Below are positions 19,122 to 31,662 of a stretch of DNA of 64,000 nt, piece after piece. The position numbers and the translations under genes were made by a program. Position 1 is the first letter of the stretch. Each line of letters begins with the position of its first letter. The stretch lies in assembly GCA_002105175.1 (NCBI GenBank), contig MCGE01000054.1, forward strand, positions 62,001 to 126,000, written 5' to 3'. The DNA is from Absidia repens (Eukaryota; Mucoromycota; Mucoromycetes; Mucorales; Cunninghamellaceae). Below the pieces are notes generated by a model. It saw only the letters and a list, made by a program, of their open reading frames with translations. It was not told the DNA's origin and made no database searches.

Positions 19122-21402
19122 TTAGTAGACATCAAAAAAAGCAACCGGCTTATGATCCAAATGATCGTCGTCCACATGGTAACGCATGCAACGACCATCA
19201 ATTTCATAAAGTGGATGGACGTAGCTATGTTCGGACAAAAGGATCCATTTATTTGTGACAAAACAGCCAACCATAGTGAAACAATAGAGTCGATGGTCAT
19301 AGGCGCCATGCATGCCATTCTTTTTTTGAAAAAAAGCAGGCACCGCCACAATGTCAAGCGTCCGTGTCGAAGCATGAGCGATACCAAGCTGCTGCTTACA
19401 AACGGGTACATACCTCGCAAGCACATCGGTCCGTTGATCAAAAACAGAATCATGCTTGATCACATAATATTCTTTCGGTTTCAAACGAAGGGAGTAGTAA
19501 TATCGGTCCAAGTCGTCACCATCGCTACTGTCGTTCTCATCCTCATCATCGATAGTGTTGTTGGCTTGTTCATGACAATGAAGCGTCACCGTGGACAGAT
19601 CATCCAAGTCAAAATTCAAAGCAACACTGTTCATGAGTTGCATCAGATGGTCATTTTGAAACTCAACAGGTAAAGTCGATGTGGCAAATGTTGGGAGGAC
19701 GCCATTGGCGATCGCGTCTCCATGGGTAGACCAAAAAAGAAGCGCCAACTTGTCTTTGGTGGTCATGATTTCGTACAATTTTAATTTGACCGATACCATG
19801 CTGTCGATTTTCCAATGCGATACCTCGGTTTTTTTGTTTTGGTACTGAGACAATGGCAAAACACTGTAAAACCGATCCTCTATTTTTTTTTTTTTTAAAA
19901 AAAAAAATCAATCCTCCAAAAATCAAGGTCCTTCCTCCTCTTTTTTTTTTATAAATATCTGATTGCTTGTAAACTGACCATTTCTACTGGCCTTGGATCT
20001 CAGTATCATCTCCAGAAAGGTTTGTTGATTCAGTTGACGCCTCATGGTATAATGGAATTGGATGTAAACAGGGTGGGTCGATTCGGATCGTGTGTCTGTT
20101 GCTTCCTCTTGAGTTGCATAGTAAGGTGTCTTCATCATCATCATCATGGCATCCGAAGCATGGAAATCAAATGTAAAAAAGACAAAGGTGTCCATGCGTT
20201 GATAATGCCTACTGTGATAACTGTCCATTGCCAATTGCGTAAACCAGTATTTCAGCTTGGTGTTCTTCGTTTTGGCAATGCTGTATTCACTGATCACCCA
20301 CACACGTGACGCCCAATCCTTGATGAGATCCGTCAAAAATTCCATCGATTGTCGAATACTGCTGCTTCTATCCATGATCCTTGATTTCCAATTCGAATGG
20401 ACAAATTGCCTCAAGTCATCCACTGTTGCTGTTGTGGGGACCGCGCGACAAAACAATGCTAAAGGACAAATCGTTGCATGACACTGATGACGATGTAAAT
20501 CACCAATAACGTGCTTGTTGCCTTTAAACCACTTCTGCACCAACGATGAGAAGGACGTCGTGTTGCTGCTGCTGCTGCTGGTGGCGCAGAGATGATCGAG
20601 TGCTAGCAAAGGACAATAAAACCCATCATGTTTTTGGTAATGCATAAAACTATGCGCAAAATGACTTGTGTATTTAAGCAGCAGGGGCCGTAAGGCAGGA
20701 GGATGTTTTGGTACTTCAACATAATCGAGGAAATCGTCTTCCATGGCAGCGAGTTTGGCGGCGTTGCCGTGAATCAAGTGGTATAGATCCATACGGAATT
20801 CATTGGAGCCCTCGATGATGTCCCTATGTTTGATCGAGATGCCTTTCAGGTACGTCAAGTGAAGATCGGGCACAGCTAAAATATACGTGGCACGATCGTA
20901 GATGTTGCTCATCTGGTAAATGGTTGCTTTTCGTTTGGAAGGACGTTGATCCACGCAAATGGCATCCACCCACACATACTTGATGTGTTTCAAATCCGAC
21001 TCCAACGTCATCATGTAGCAAAGCTGGAAAAAATCAGCCAAGGCAAACGACGTGATCGATGCTGTATAACCCACTTTGGTATCGATCAGCGTCTCGTGTA
21101 ACTCGCCCCAACGGTAAGACAAGGCTACAAATTTCAAATCGGGTTCTTCAAGTGGAATCTTAACACAGTGGATCACATCGTCGTTAGCAGCCTTTTTAAT
21201 ATCGACAAGAACAATTTGAAATGGCTTTTTTTGCCGTTGCTGCTGGGTGCCTTTGGGTGATACGTCTATCAAGCGAGAAGGTCTTTATCAGTCAATATGG
21301 GATTGGAGGTTTAAATATATTCACTGAATATACAATCATCAAAGGAACGTCAATATATTTATTACCTTTATCAAGTTGATCCGCTAGTTTGTCGGTTGTC
21401 AT
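19122..21402 (-). CDS. HET-domain protein, copy HET-2
   Basis: Three exons: 21402-21366, 21265-19979 and 19879-19122, giving 693 residues. Intron 1 (100 nt) is normal. Intron 2 (99 nt) has a GTCAGT donor where most copies have GTAAGT or GTAAA. All four HET motifs are intact: ALSYRWGELHE, YVWVDAICVDQRP, QMSNIYDRATYILAVPD, DWASRVWVISEY. The Cys-containing insertion is longer than in HET-1 and has a serine run before it resumes at HRHQCHATICPLALF. Exon 2 starts with a Gln-rich GTQQQRQKKPF. Exon 3 has a weaker acidic tract (DDEDENDSSDGDD) and ends FFDVY rather than FFDIY. Diverged subfamily with HET-7 and HET-9. Confidence 0.88.
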
Positions 21403-22299
21403 GATGTAGTAGTTGAGCGGAAAAAAAAAGAAAGAAAAAGGAGATGATGAACAGTTGATTAAATGAAAAAAAAAAAGAATGGTTCGGAGTATGTTACATA
21501 TATTTGCGGAACATAACAAAAATGCAACCTTCGTCTGTCACACGAAATTGAATGAGGTGCTACTCATTTTGTTTCGAAGGGACAAAAGAGAAGTGGCGAT
21601 CTTTTTATTATCCTTTGACAATTATAGTTTATGCAATAATGAATGGTTTAGTTTATGCGACACACGTGTTGAGAAATGTTGGTTCCTGATCTTTTTTTTT
21701 ATTTTTATTTTTTCTGCGAGATTTTGCCAACCGCCACAATCCATCCTTTTTTAGATGAAGACTGTACTACATAGTGGTGAAGAGGCTGGATAATAACCAC
21801 TCAAAAGGAATCACAGAGAAATTTTTCTGTGGAGTGCTTTTTATTTTTCTGCTGATAGCCCGAATGTGTCTGGGTATAGGTGGTGGAGAAGACATCGTGA
21901 GGGCGCCGGCGCCATATATTAAAACAATGCATTACTACAGTGCAGTTCAGCAAAAAACATAAAGCAAACATTAATTATTTCAGTTTTTTATATACTCACT
22001 TCAAAGCATTCCGATACTTGGAAAAAAAGGAAGTGCATTTGATGCCATGGGCTTTCTGAAAGTAATCATAAATAAGTTGGAAATAAATGCAAAGTAATTT
22101 ATGGTGATGGTAGCGTCACACACGATACAACATAGATTGTGCTATTATAATTGTTCGAAGGTAAATATGACTATCTTTGACAGTACGAGTGCTAAAACTG
22201 TTAACCACTTTTTGAGGCACTCAGAGGGGAAGTAGAGTACCTGTAGCGTGTGAATAAAAGAACAAGAATGGGACAAGACTTGCTTACAAAACAGTTACA
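21403..22299. other. HET-2 upstream region
   Basis: No gene recognised. The first 400 bp hold a diverged version of the conserved HET upstream block (ACATAACAAAAATGC near 21510). GACTGTACTACATAGTG near 21759 also occurs near 27657 upstream of the HET-4 remnant, so the flanks of these copies were duplicated together. Confidence 0.45.
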
Positions 22300-22902
22300 A
22301 CAGCAAATATTATTTACTACTTGATTAGTCTAAAGAGGTTTCATATTTTATTGAAACAATTTTGATAGATATTAATGTTATAGCAGTTCATTGCAACAAG
22401 GGATTCAATGGAAGGATCTATTAGACGAGGAAGCACATGAAGGAGAGTCTACGGGGACATTTGAAAAATGGTCACCATTCAACTAAAAGGAACAACTGCA
22501 AAAGGGAACGTACTATACATTACAAGGCATGCACAATACAACTGAAGGAGTACCGGTTATTGAAACAAAACAATAGATCTCAAACGGGGATGTTGGTAGT
22601 AAAAAAGGAATCTCTTGTACAAGACATGAGAGAAACTAATGAGACTTTTTTTTTTTATAGATGCATGTAAAGTAGACATATTTTATTCATTGGTAGGTAC
22701 AAACTATGGACAAACTAGCACTAAGTTAAGCTAAGCTAATGGAGGCTAAAAAGAGATTATCTTTTGGGGACTCTAGATCCTAGATCCAAAATGAAAGGGT
22801 TTCCCCATGCATCATGTCATCCCTGAGCTGAAACCCCCTTCTAAACTAGTCCTGACACTAACCTAAGTCCAACATGACCTCGAAAAAGTTGGTTGGTGAA
22901 GG

Positions 22903-22905
<3 letters not shown>
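22300..22905 (+). repeat. dispersed repeat R1, copy f (long form)
   Basis: Long R1 with the upstream TTTTATTGAAACAATT module and the core CCAAAATGAAAGGGTTTCCC, ending in a 28-base A tract. It lies between HET-2 and HET-3. Confidence 0.8.
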
Positions 22906-22934
<29 letters not shown>

Positions 22935-23633
22935 GGGAGAAAATAATAAATAAAGAATCCACGTGGGCGGGATTTAAAATATTCACATTGCCCAGTGTGG
23001 TGTCAGAAATAATACATCTACCCATCTGAATATTAACATGCTAATGAAAGTCAGATTAAGGGATGACTATTGGAATAATTAGTCATGATAATGACTGAAT
23101 AATATTTACAAGCGTCTAAATGGGGCATCATGACAACAAGCACTAGTTTCATTTTACTAATACAAACACTGCTTTTCTTATAAATAACGGGATGGTCAGC
23201 ACAAAATAAAACTATATCGAAATCTTATTTATTTTTTATTCTCGTTATTTTCTTTTTAAAAACTCTACCCCATCACTCCCAGGAATTCTTTTTTTTTTAA
23301 AAAAAAAACTTTGGACATCACTATACAGTACTGTAGAGCCATTCATCGTAGAATAGTGTGTGTATGCCACCAAAAAAAAAAAAAAAAAAAAAAAAAGCTT
23401 ATCCTTTCTGATTAAACTCAATATATTTAATTATCCTATATCAACTAAACCGAATGTTGCTATGGCACAATAATGGTACAGTAACGCATGATAGTTATAA
23501 ATGATTGAACATTAATTATACATATCATCAAGCCAATTGAAACAATAATTGGATGTTTTCCAAGTATGTATGTAGCTGTTTGTTAAACCAATCACCATAC
23601 AAAATATTAAACGATAACACGTCTTGCGTTTTT
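22906..23633. other. HET-3 downstream flank
   Basis: No gene. From about 23400 it matches the 3' flanks of HET-1, HET-5 and HET-8 (TTAAACTCAATATATTTAA, then GGCACAATAATGGTACAG). Homopolymer runs lie at 23293-23308 and 23371-23396. Confidence 0.5.
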
Positions 23634-25898
23634 TTAGTAGATATCAAAAAAAGTAACATGGGGCTTAGCATCGCTGTCGTTGTCGATGTGGTCGCCATCG
23701 TCGCTATGGCATATCACATGATCTCCCACTGTGTTTACGGATTGAGGTGACAGAATCCATTTGTTTCTAACAAAACACCCGATCAAAGTGAGGAAATTGT
23801 CAGAGTTCCGTACATTAAGTGGGATAGAAACAATGTCAAAAGTACGCGTAGAAGCATGGAGGCCAAGGGGTCTAAAAATTGTCATCATCTTGCGTGTGGT
23901 CCATTGGATTTGAAATTGCTGACGTCTGTCGAAAACAAAATATTCTTTCGGTTTCAAACGTAAATAGTGTTGGTGCGAGTCACCACCGTCCTCTTCATCA
24001 TCATCATCATCATTATCGTCATCGTCATCACCATCATTGTTGCGATTATTGTTGTTGGTTTGTTTGTGATGATGATAAAGCATAATGGTGGATGGATCCT
24101 TTACGTCAAAATTCGAAAAAGCTACGTCGGGACTATGGATTAGACGCGCACGGCGGGATGTCGAAGTTAAAGACGATGTTGCAAAGGTTGGTAAAACACC
24201 GCTATGCATCGCCAAGCAATCACCAGACAAAAATAGCAGTGCTAATTTATCTTTTGTGTGCATGATTTCGTAGAGTTTCAATTTGACGGATGGCATGGTG
24301 TTGATTTTCCAATGCGACACCTCCAGTTTTCTGTCTTGATATGGTGAGAATGGCAAAATACTGTAAAATCGATCCTCTAATGAATTTTAAAATAAATAAA
24401 TAATATTAATAAAAAAAAAAAAGAATGTAAAATCTTTTCTTTTTCTAAAATTAAAAGAGCGGGGTAAGGTTCGTTGTTTGTTTCAACTTACCATTTTTAC
24501 TGGCTTTGGAAATCAGAATGTTCTGCAGAAACGTTTGTCCTCTTAGTTGATTGTGTAAAGTATAATGAAATTGGATGTACACTGGGTTGGACGTTGTCAT
24601 TCTCGTCTGTTGTGTATCAACGTCGTTTTCGTAGTAACGAGCGTTCATACTGGTGTCTGGAGAATGGTTAAAATCAAATTTGAAGAAGGTGAATTTTTCG
24701 CCGCCCCCCATGTCATCAAATGTCTCAGGTGCATGGATGTCAAGACGCAATTGAATAAACCAATATTTGAGGTTGTTTTTCTTTTTGGCGATATTAAATT
24801 CACTGATCACCCACACACGCGTAGACCAATCCTTGATGAGCCCCACCAAAAATTCCATCGATTGTCGAATATTGTTGCTTCTTTGAAGGACCTTGGATTT
24901 CCATTGAGCCTCATCGAATTGCATGTATTCTTCAGTTAATGGACGGCCAGGCCTTTTAAAAAACAAGTCCAGAGGACAAATATTTTCGTCACACTGATGT
25001 AATTCTCCATTCGAATGATTGCTGCTCCCTTTTATCCCAGTTTTCCAATGTTGACCACGTTCTTGATTGGTGGTGGTTTCGCAAAGGTGATCGAGGGCTT
25101 GTACAGGACAATACTGAAAATCATACTTGTTGTATTTCATCAAACCATATGCAAAATGATTCGTGTTTTGAAGCAGCAATTGCCTTAATGCAGGAGGATC
25201 TTTTGGCACTTTGGCATCATCAAGGAATGCTTCATCTAAGGCGTCGAGTTGGGATGTATGTCCGTGAAGAAGGTGATAAAGATCCATAGAGTATTCGCTG
25301 GAGCCCTCGATGGTTTCGTAATTTTTGATCGATACGCCTTTCAGGTAAGTCACATGAAGATCGGGTACTGCTAATATATATGTGGCGCGATCGTAGATAT
25401 TGCTCATTTGGTGAATGGTTGCTTTTCGTTTTGACGGACTTTGGTCCACACAGATAGCATCTACCCATACATAATTGATATGCTTTGTATCCGATTCGAT
25501 GGTCATCATTTCGCAAAGCCGATAAAAATCATTTAAATGAAACGATGTGATGGTTGCTGTGTAACCAACGCCAGTGTCAATCAGTGTCTCGTGTAATTCG
25601 CCCCAACGGTAAGATAAAGCAACAAATTTCAAATCGTTTTCTTCGAGTGGCTTTTTAACACAGTGAATTTCTTTATCTTCCGCGGCCTTTTTAATGTCGA
25701 CAAGAACCACTTGAAATGGCTTTTTCTGTCGTGGCTTAGTGTCTTTGAGTGATAAGTCTAAAAAAAAAATAAAAAATAAAAAACATCATATCAGTCAATA
25801 TGGGGTTGGTGTAGAAAGGATCCAGTTAACAAAAATGTACGCTGTTTTTTGATATTACCTTGACCGAGTTTATCCACTGTTTCGTCGATCGTCATCAT
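23634..25898 (-). CDS. HET-domain protein, copy HET-3
   Basis: Three exons: 25898-25859, 25757-24492 and 24376-23634, giving 682 residues. The start has two tandem in-frame ATGs (25898 and 25895); the outer is used here. Introns are 101 and 115 nt, phase 1. HET motifs intact: ALSYRWGELHE, YVWVDAICVDQSPS, QMSNIYDRATYILAVPD, DWSTRVWVISEFNIAKKKN. The Asn/Asp tract in exon 3 is one of the longest in the array (NNNNRNNDGDDDDDNDDDDD). A block present in HET-1, 5 and 8 after RLGLHADDEDD is missing, so exon 3 is shorter. Same subfamily and flanks as HET-1. Confidence 0.88.
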
Positions 25899-26316
25899 GT
25901 AGTTGAACGAAAAAAAAAAAGAGAGAGAAGGAAAAGGAAAGTGACAAATGATTGAAAGTGTGAATGAAGAATGGCTCGGGGCACGTATATGCGGGCGAGC
26001 ATAACATAAAGGCGCTTCACTGTAACACAAACGTTCAATGAGGTGCCACACCTTTGTTTCAAGTCAATGGGTGAAAGAGCAATACAGGTAACCCTTTTTT
26101 ATTCCCCAACGATGATAATATATGTAACAGTAAGAAGCTTAAATGAATAGCAGTTTATATAACAGTGGCAGAATGTCTCGGTTTGGCTATTATGGCATAC
26201 TCGCCTTGATAACTTTTGGTCCCTGAATTTATTTTTATGGTGCATTTCATTTATAACTGTCATCCATGAACCTTAATTCTTTACAATTTTGGAACTTCAA
26301 ATCGCTCACGACCTTT

Positions 26317-26349
<33 letters not shown>

Positions 26350-26640
26350 CCCTATACAAAGATCAGGGGAGAGGGAGGTCAAAAAAAAAATAACTAGAAT
26401 ATTCATCCTTATTTCAGGTTGTCATTTAAAAGGGAAGAAAAGTATGTATGTTTTTTTAAAAAAAAAGAAAAGAAAAAAAGAAAAGCGTTGCAGCTCATTA
26501 GAGTAATGCCAACTTCTTCGAAAAAAAGCATTCAAAGATCGCACTATAATCACCTCTTTTCCCCATTGATATTCTACTTCCCTTCAAATCAAAAAGACTA
26601 GAATTGATGTAAAAAAAAAAAAAAAACGACTAAACTAGAC
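25899..26640. other. HET-3 upstream region
   Basis: Conserved HET upstream block to about 26310 (GGCACGTATATGCGGGCG near 25980). Beyond a poly-T run at 26320-26349 the sequence differs from the other copies, and the R1 copy seen upstream of HET-1 and HET-5 is absent. No gene. Confidence 0.45.
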
Positions 26641-26979
26641 TAATGAATATAATATAAATGAAGTACTGGATTTCGATGAATGATAGTCGACGAGAATTCA
26701 GCATCAGCCCGGCGTATGGCATGACCAGAGATGTTGATATTGTAAGCCAGAGGTAGTCTAGTCAAAGAGGAAGACAGCAAGCCATCAAAGTCAAAGCGGT
26801 ATCGGTAAAAGTTGCTATCACTTGATAAGATTATCCCGGAGTTGTGGATGAGAGTTGACGATGAACGGGATGAAGATGACGTCGTTCACAGCTGATTTGC
26901 TACTGAGGTGGAGTCGTGTCAAGTAAGGCCGAATACTAACTGGTGAGGTGGTGATAGCGCCAACGCATCCAAAAGATTA
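26640..26979 (-). pseudogene. coding fragment, possibly carboxylesterase-like
   Basis: On the minus strand two adjacent readable pieces are SAVNDVIFIPFIVNSHPQLR and, after a TGA, SDSNFYRYRFDFDG ... NISGHAIRRADAEF. The pattern FYRYRFDFDG followed by G-H-A resembles the C-terminal part of type-B carboxylesterases, but the match is from memory and short. It directly follows the polyglutamine-ended HET-4 remnant, so it is probably unrelated sequence joined to it. Confidence 0.25.
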
Positions 26980-27013
26980 CTAATACTGATGTTGCTGTTG
27001 CTGTTGTTGTTGT

Positions 27014-27102
<89 letters not shown>

Positions 27103-27261
27103 TTGGGTGTCTATTTATATGCATTTTTCAATGAGAAATTTATATTAGTTAACATGGAATCGGTGTTTTTTTCAATTACATAATATAAGAGTCAATAAAA
27201 AAGGGACCCCAGTTTTGATATTATCTTTAGCGAGGTCTCTCACTGGATCGTCGGTCTTCAT
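26980..27261 (-). pseudogene. HET-4 remnant with polyglutamine exon 2
   Basis: Exon 1 (27261-27225) encodes MKTDDPVRDLAK, the same length as in the intact copies. The splice donor GT has become AT (27224-27223). A 114-nt intron ends at an AAATAG acceptor, the usual length. Exon 2 restarts at 27110 in the correct phase with D-T-Q-Q, matching the Gln-rich exon 2 start of HET-2 and HET-9. It then runs through about 38 consecutive Gln codons (CAA/CAG) to H-Q-Y and a TAG at 26980-26982. Everything after that, including the HET domain, is lost. The upstream flank (27344-27460) still has the conserved HET promoter words. Confidence 0.75.
26991..27105. repeat. (GTTGCT)n microsatellite
   Basis: About 115 bp of TTG/CTG triplets, mostly as a GTTGCT hexamer, with a purer TTG block at about 27004-27018. 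On the minus strand this is (CAACAG)n, the polyglutamine tract of HET-4. Confidence 0.95.
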
Positions 27262-28045
27262 GATATGGGATTTGAATGAAAAAAAAAAAAAAAAAAAAAA
27301 AAAAGTTGATAGAGGCGATGAACCGTTGAGTTGATGAAAAAAGCAAACAAACCATTTCTGGAGTAACTTATATTCGGGGAACATGTCAAAAAAAGTGGTA
27401 GTCTGTAACACGAAAGCCCAATGCAGTGCTACAAGTTTGTTTCAAGAAGAAAACTTTATCTTCTAACGATTGCGGTTTTAATAGTAATAGAGAGCTTACA
27501 GTAAATGAATGATGGCTTAATAGTGCAACGAGATGGGGAGGGGGGAAGGGCTCAGTTAGTATGCCATACTGCCTTGGTAACCTTTTGATTCCTGCTTATT
27601 TTTTTCTTTCTGCGAGATTTTGACAACCGCCACCATCCATTCTGTTTAAAAGGGGAGGACTGTACTACATAGTGTTGTATTGGCTCGATGATAGTCATTA
27701 AAATTCAAGGATAATGCTTTCTGTCAAGCATTTTTCAAGTTTTCAGTGCTCGAGGAAAAAGAAAACGCTTCAACAATTCCTCGTTTAAACATATGGCCAT
27801 TTTATTGACTAAAAAATGTTGACACCCTCGAATGTGGTTTGGGCAACGTGAGAGCAGATATGGTGCGGTTCAGTATGAATATAAAGTAAACCATAGCCAT
27901 TAAAATTTTTTTATATAAGATACTCCATTTGAATTTTTCAGACCCATGCAAGTTATTATAAATCAGAAAACAATGCAATCTCACCGTGGTCACAGACACA
28001 GCACGTTCTATATTCTATTAACATAATTAACTGGTCGAACAGGAA
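27262..28045. other. HET-4 upstream region
   Basis: Conserved HET upstream words near 27360-27420 (TTATATTCGGGGAACATG, CTGTAACACGAAAG). GACTGTACTACATAGTG at about 27657 is shared with the HET-2 upstream region. No gene recognised. Confidence 0.45.
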
Positions 28046-28049
28046 TAGG

Positions 28050-28745
28050 GTTATATTTAATGGTAACTGTTTTAAGGCTACCAACCATTTCAGGGGACAC
28101 AGGGTGGGAGAAAATGCATTAGACAACTGCTAGTGTTTGGTGACATAACTTATGAAACAGCTACAATAGGGCTATTGTTTGATATCAAACAAGGTACTAG
28201 AATGTTTAGTGAAAAGGACGTATTTTATTAAAACATATTGGTAGATACTAAAACTAAATACAACGGGGGATGTTCATTGTAACAAGAGATGAGAGAGTCT
28301 ATTGGATCGGATGAGATTAATGTGAGAATTGAGGAATGAGAAACACTAGGCTAAAGTGAACAATGAAAAAACGAGATCTATATACTGTATGATACATGAG
28401 GAGAGACTGTCAATTGGAAACTCTTGTAGAGACATAATAACAACGAAAGCTAATCTAACGGGGTGATGGTAAAAAGGGATCTAGTACAAAAGACATGAAA
28501 GAGAGAATTCAGGCATTTTTTCTTTGAAGCAAGTTAAAAGACCCATATTTTATTCAGATTTAGATACACAAAATATGGACAATTTAAGACTAAGCTAATG
28601 AAGTCATCTAATGATGGCTTCCAGATCCTAGATCCAAAATGAAAGGGTTTTCCCATGCATGTTGTCATCCTTGAGCTGAAACCCCTCTAAACTAGTCCTA
28701 ATCCTAATCTAAGTCCATCATGATCTCAAAGAAATTGAATGATGA
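28050..28745 (+). repeat. dispersed repeat R1, copy g (long form)
   Basis: Matches copy a almost throughout, including GATCCAAAATGAAAGGG then TTTTCCCATGCATG. Its A-rich tail at 28745-28762 differs in length from copy a. Confidence 0.8.
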
Positions 28746-30329
28746 AGAAAAAAAAAAAAAAAAAGAAACAAAGAGCGAAAAAAAAAGTGAAAAAAAAACT
28801 TCACGTGGGAGGGGTTTCATTCTGTGTTCCTGTGTGTCTGAATCGGGATAGCTAGTTTTTTTGGGGGGATATAAATACGACCAAGAAAATTCTCTCTATC
28901 CTCTTCTTTTCTTTTTTTTTTGCAATAATCAACACCATTTAATATCATTAACATTGTAGTTCTTTTCCCATGATAAGGCTAAACTACGATTCAATATTAG
29001 CCACGAGGAGACTCCTCATTTTTACAGCAGCCAACACTACTACATCCAACAGTGACGTGTATGATACGTGTGTACATATTTATAGCAGCTAACAACAATT
29101 CATGGAGGCAGCTTCGTGCCTTCCTCTTCTGAAAATCCTCTGAAAATCCTCTGAAATGGAGCAATTCCCTTCTCTTCTTCGTTATCACATAATGCCTCAC
29201 TTCCCTTCATTCTTTAATGCTACCTCATATTTGCCAAGTTATTCATTGAAACACCACTTGTTGCATGTTATGTCAAAAGGACATGCTATCAGTGAACAGG
29301 ACGTGGGATCATACTTACAACGCTACAAGACACACCTGGATTTGGCAACAATCAACTATCAGTCGTCAAAAATTGGCAATACTAGCAAATGATTCTGTTG
29401 CAGCAATGGTAAGTCTATCTCTTTTTGAACATAAAATATACTTAAGCTTCACCGTTCTCGTTTTTGTCTAGGAAATAACATTGGATGACGCGAAATCAAT
29501 TTTCAATGGCGTTACAGCTGATAAATCTTTGTCAACATCCTGATAGCTATAGCGTTTTTTTTTTTACAACTTACAACACACAAAGCTACACCAGGGGGGT
29601 CTCACCGTTAGCCGTAAGTGGGGGGGGGGGCAGGATGAACAAAGAATGATAGTAATATTTTATTAACCATCAAATAATAGATTGACTTGGATGACATTGA
29701 TAAAATTCTGAAGGGGATTCTCGATGACGTTATGAAGACTTCCAACACCCCAAGTCATCTCTTATGCTGCGGAGTCTCTGTAAGTTGGACAAACCAAAGG
29801 ACTAATCTGAAACTAACCATTTATATTTTTTTTTATCTTTTTAGATACATAGACTTCTTCTACTGCAATTTAATCCCAATCCAAGAATGTCCTACCTAAA
29901 TATATCTTACAATCGTCTCACAATATTCGGAGTGTTCATCATAATTCATTCTCGCCACCACCAGCACAACAACAGCAACAGCAACCACAGCAATCACCAT
30001 AGGAAGGGGGTTGAAATAGCTGACGGTCATCCCTCTGAATCATCATCACCATCACAAGTCCAGCAAAAAACTACCACAACAGCTACAGATCTTTCTACTG
30101 TGTCGACCACTTTTTCGAATACCATCAATACTATAGCTGCGCTATCCGATACCTCCACTATCCCATCACATTGCTCTACACCTCATACTGGTGCCAACTC
30201 ATCTACAAATGACGACGAATCCTCAAATACGTCCACTTCACAGTTGTCAATATCACTGGAAGCACCCCGTGGTTCTCCTTTTGTCGTGGATGGCATCAAT
30301 ATCTCTGGAAGATTTTACGAATTACATCC

Positions 30330-30676
30330 TGTCATATTTGTCATTTGTCATCATCCACACATATCAAGTACACGGTATATCCATCACGATCCAACAATTG
30401 TACCTTGTCACTCACTAATACTCCCTTACACTGGCTATGTTGTACTTGGTCTATGGTCTACAATCAATATCAAAGATTAATCATCCATCTATTCTATAAT
30501 ACACTAGTTTATTCCCTCAGAATCATCTATCATCATTAGAAATTTATCATTCCAACATCCGCTCCCCTACTTTTTTTTTTTTTTTACTATAAAAACCCAC
30601 TGTCATTCTATTCAATAAAAACGATATCTGTTATATCCCTTACTTGATTGACTTTACCTATACACAAATTATTACA
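30330..30676 (+). mobile_element. solo LTR S2
   Basis: 347 bp, TGTCATATTTGTC ... CAAATTATTACA, with TG/CA ends, TATAAAAA-like and AATAAA words near the right end. ACAGC follows it; the left flank is CATCC here but ACAGC in copy A, so the original duplication was probably ACAGC and the left side mutated. No internal element sequence remains. Confidence 0.8.
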
Positions 30677-31609
30677 ACAGCAATACCTCGTTGATTTTTC
30701 GCAAGCCAGCAACTTGGCGGTGGAATCCGATGCTCACCTTATACTTTCACTATCCTCCATTCTTCTGCTACAAAACAACAATCGTATTCACCGCGCTATG
30801 ATTCCGTTTTTTTTTTGGGGGGGAGGGGGGAAACTCTAACATCAAAATACGCAAGTATCACACCTCTTTCGGAATGGCACATGATGACTCTCAAATTTCC
30901 CCGGCCACAAGTTTGACTGGATCGTATCAACATTTGTAGAAGAACTTGTACGACGAAAAAAAATGGATTGGAATCAACGCGTGCGTTTGGCTCCTTCTCT
31001 TGGCAAATAGCATGTACGATCCTATCGACAAGACGTGACAGGTGTCCATGTCGCAGCCTTTTGCAGCCACTACCTACGGATGTCAACCCACATTTGAAGT
31101 GTTCCGAATCCACCTTCATTTCACGACATATATATAACCAGCGCTCCAGTCCCTGTTGGATGACCATGAACATCATAGACGCTTCGAATTCACATCCACT
31201 GATCTTGCTGACACTCAAAGGCGATCCCTCAGGTTTTTTTGCTGACAGATCCGATGGTATCCTCACCACGTTTCAGCACACCAAAACAGATGATGGCATC
31301 CATGTGGGCGGTAGCACCATTTTATCAAGCGGGGTTCGAGGAAGATCCTAAGGTTCCACAAGGTAGACCCACAGGGAAGAATGGGAAGCGTCTCTCAACC
31401 TGGGCAATGCACGGAGATAATGTTGATTCGATGGTTCCAAGATCACATCCAGGTGAAGCGAACAGTCCATGGCTGGCAATCATTATTTAATCAATGGGGG
31501 ATCTTCTGCGCCTTGCCATCTTTGGGGGGGAGGGAAACGGCGATCGACAAAGAAAGGGCTGAATGGCAACCCTGGCTATCCATGTCATCGGTAAGTTAAC
31601 ATTTGTTGA

Positions 31610-31610
<1 letters not shown>

Positions 31611-31659
<49 letters not shown>
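31611..31659. repeat. 49-base poly(A) tract
   Basis: Uninterrupted A run inside the last recognisable intron of U-family copy B. The same place in copy A has only short A runs (about 11 and 9 bases). Confidence 0.9.

Positions 31660-31662
<3 letters not shown>

Noticed and set aside
20022..20309. Plus-strand frames opposite HET exon 2 (also 13843, 24565, 34229, 52643)
   Set aside because: They recur only because the minus-strand coding sequence is conserved.
23879..24085. His-rich plus-strand frames opposite HET exon 3 (also at 51792)
   Set aside because: These are antisense shadows of the Asp tract (GAT/GAC read backwards).
26991..27105. Possible CRISPR-like array
   Set aside because: A pure hexanucleotide microsatellite with no spacers, in a eukaryotic sequence.
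26989..27183. Plus-strand poly-leucine frame and minus-strand Ala/Thr repeat frame
   Set aside because: Both are other frames of the (GTTGCT)n microsatellite; the frame with homology is the polyglutamine one.
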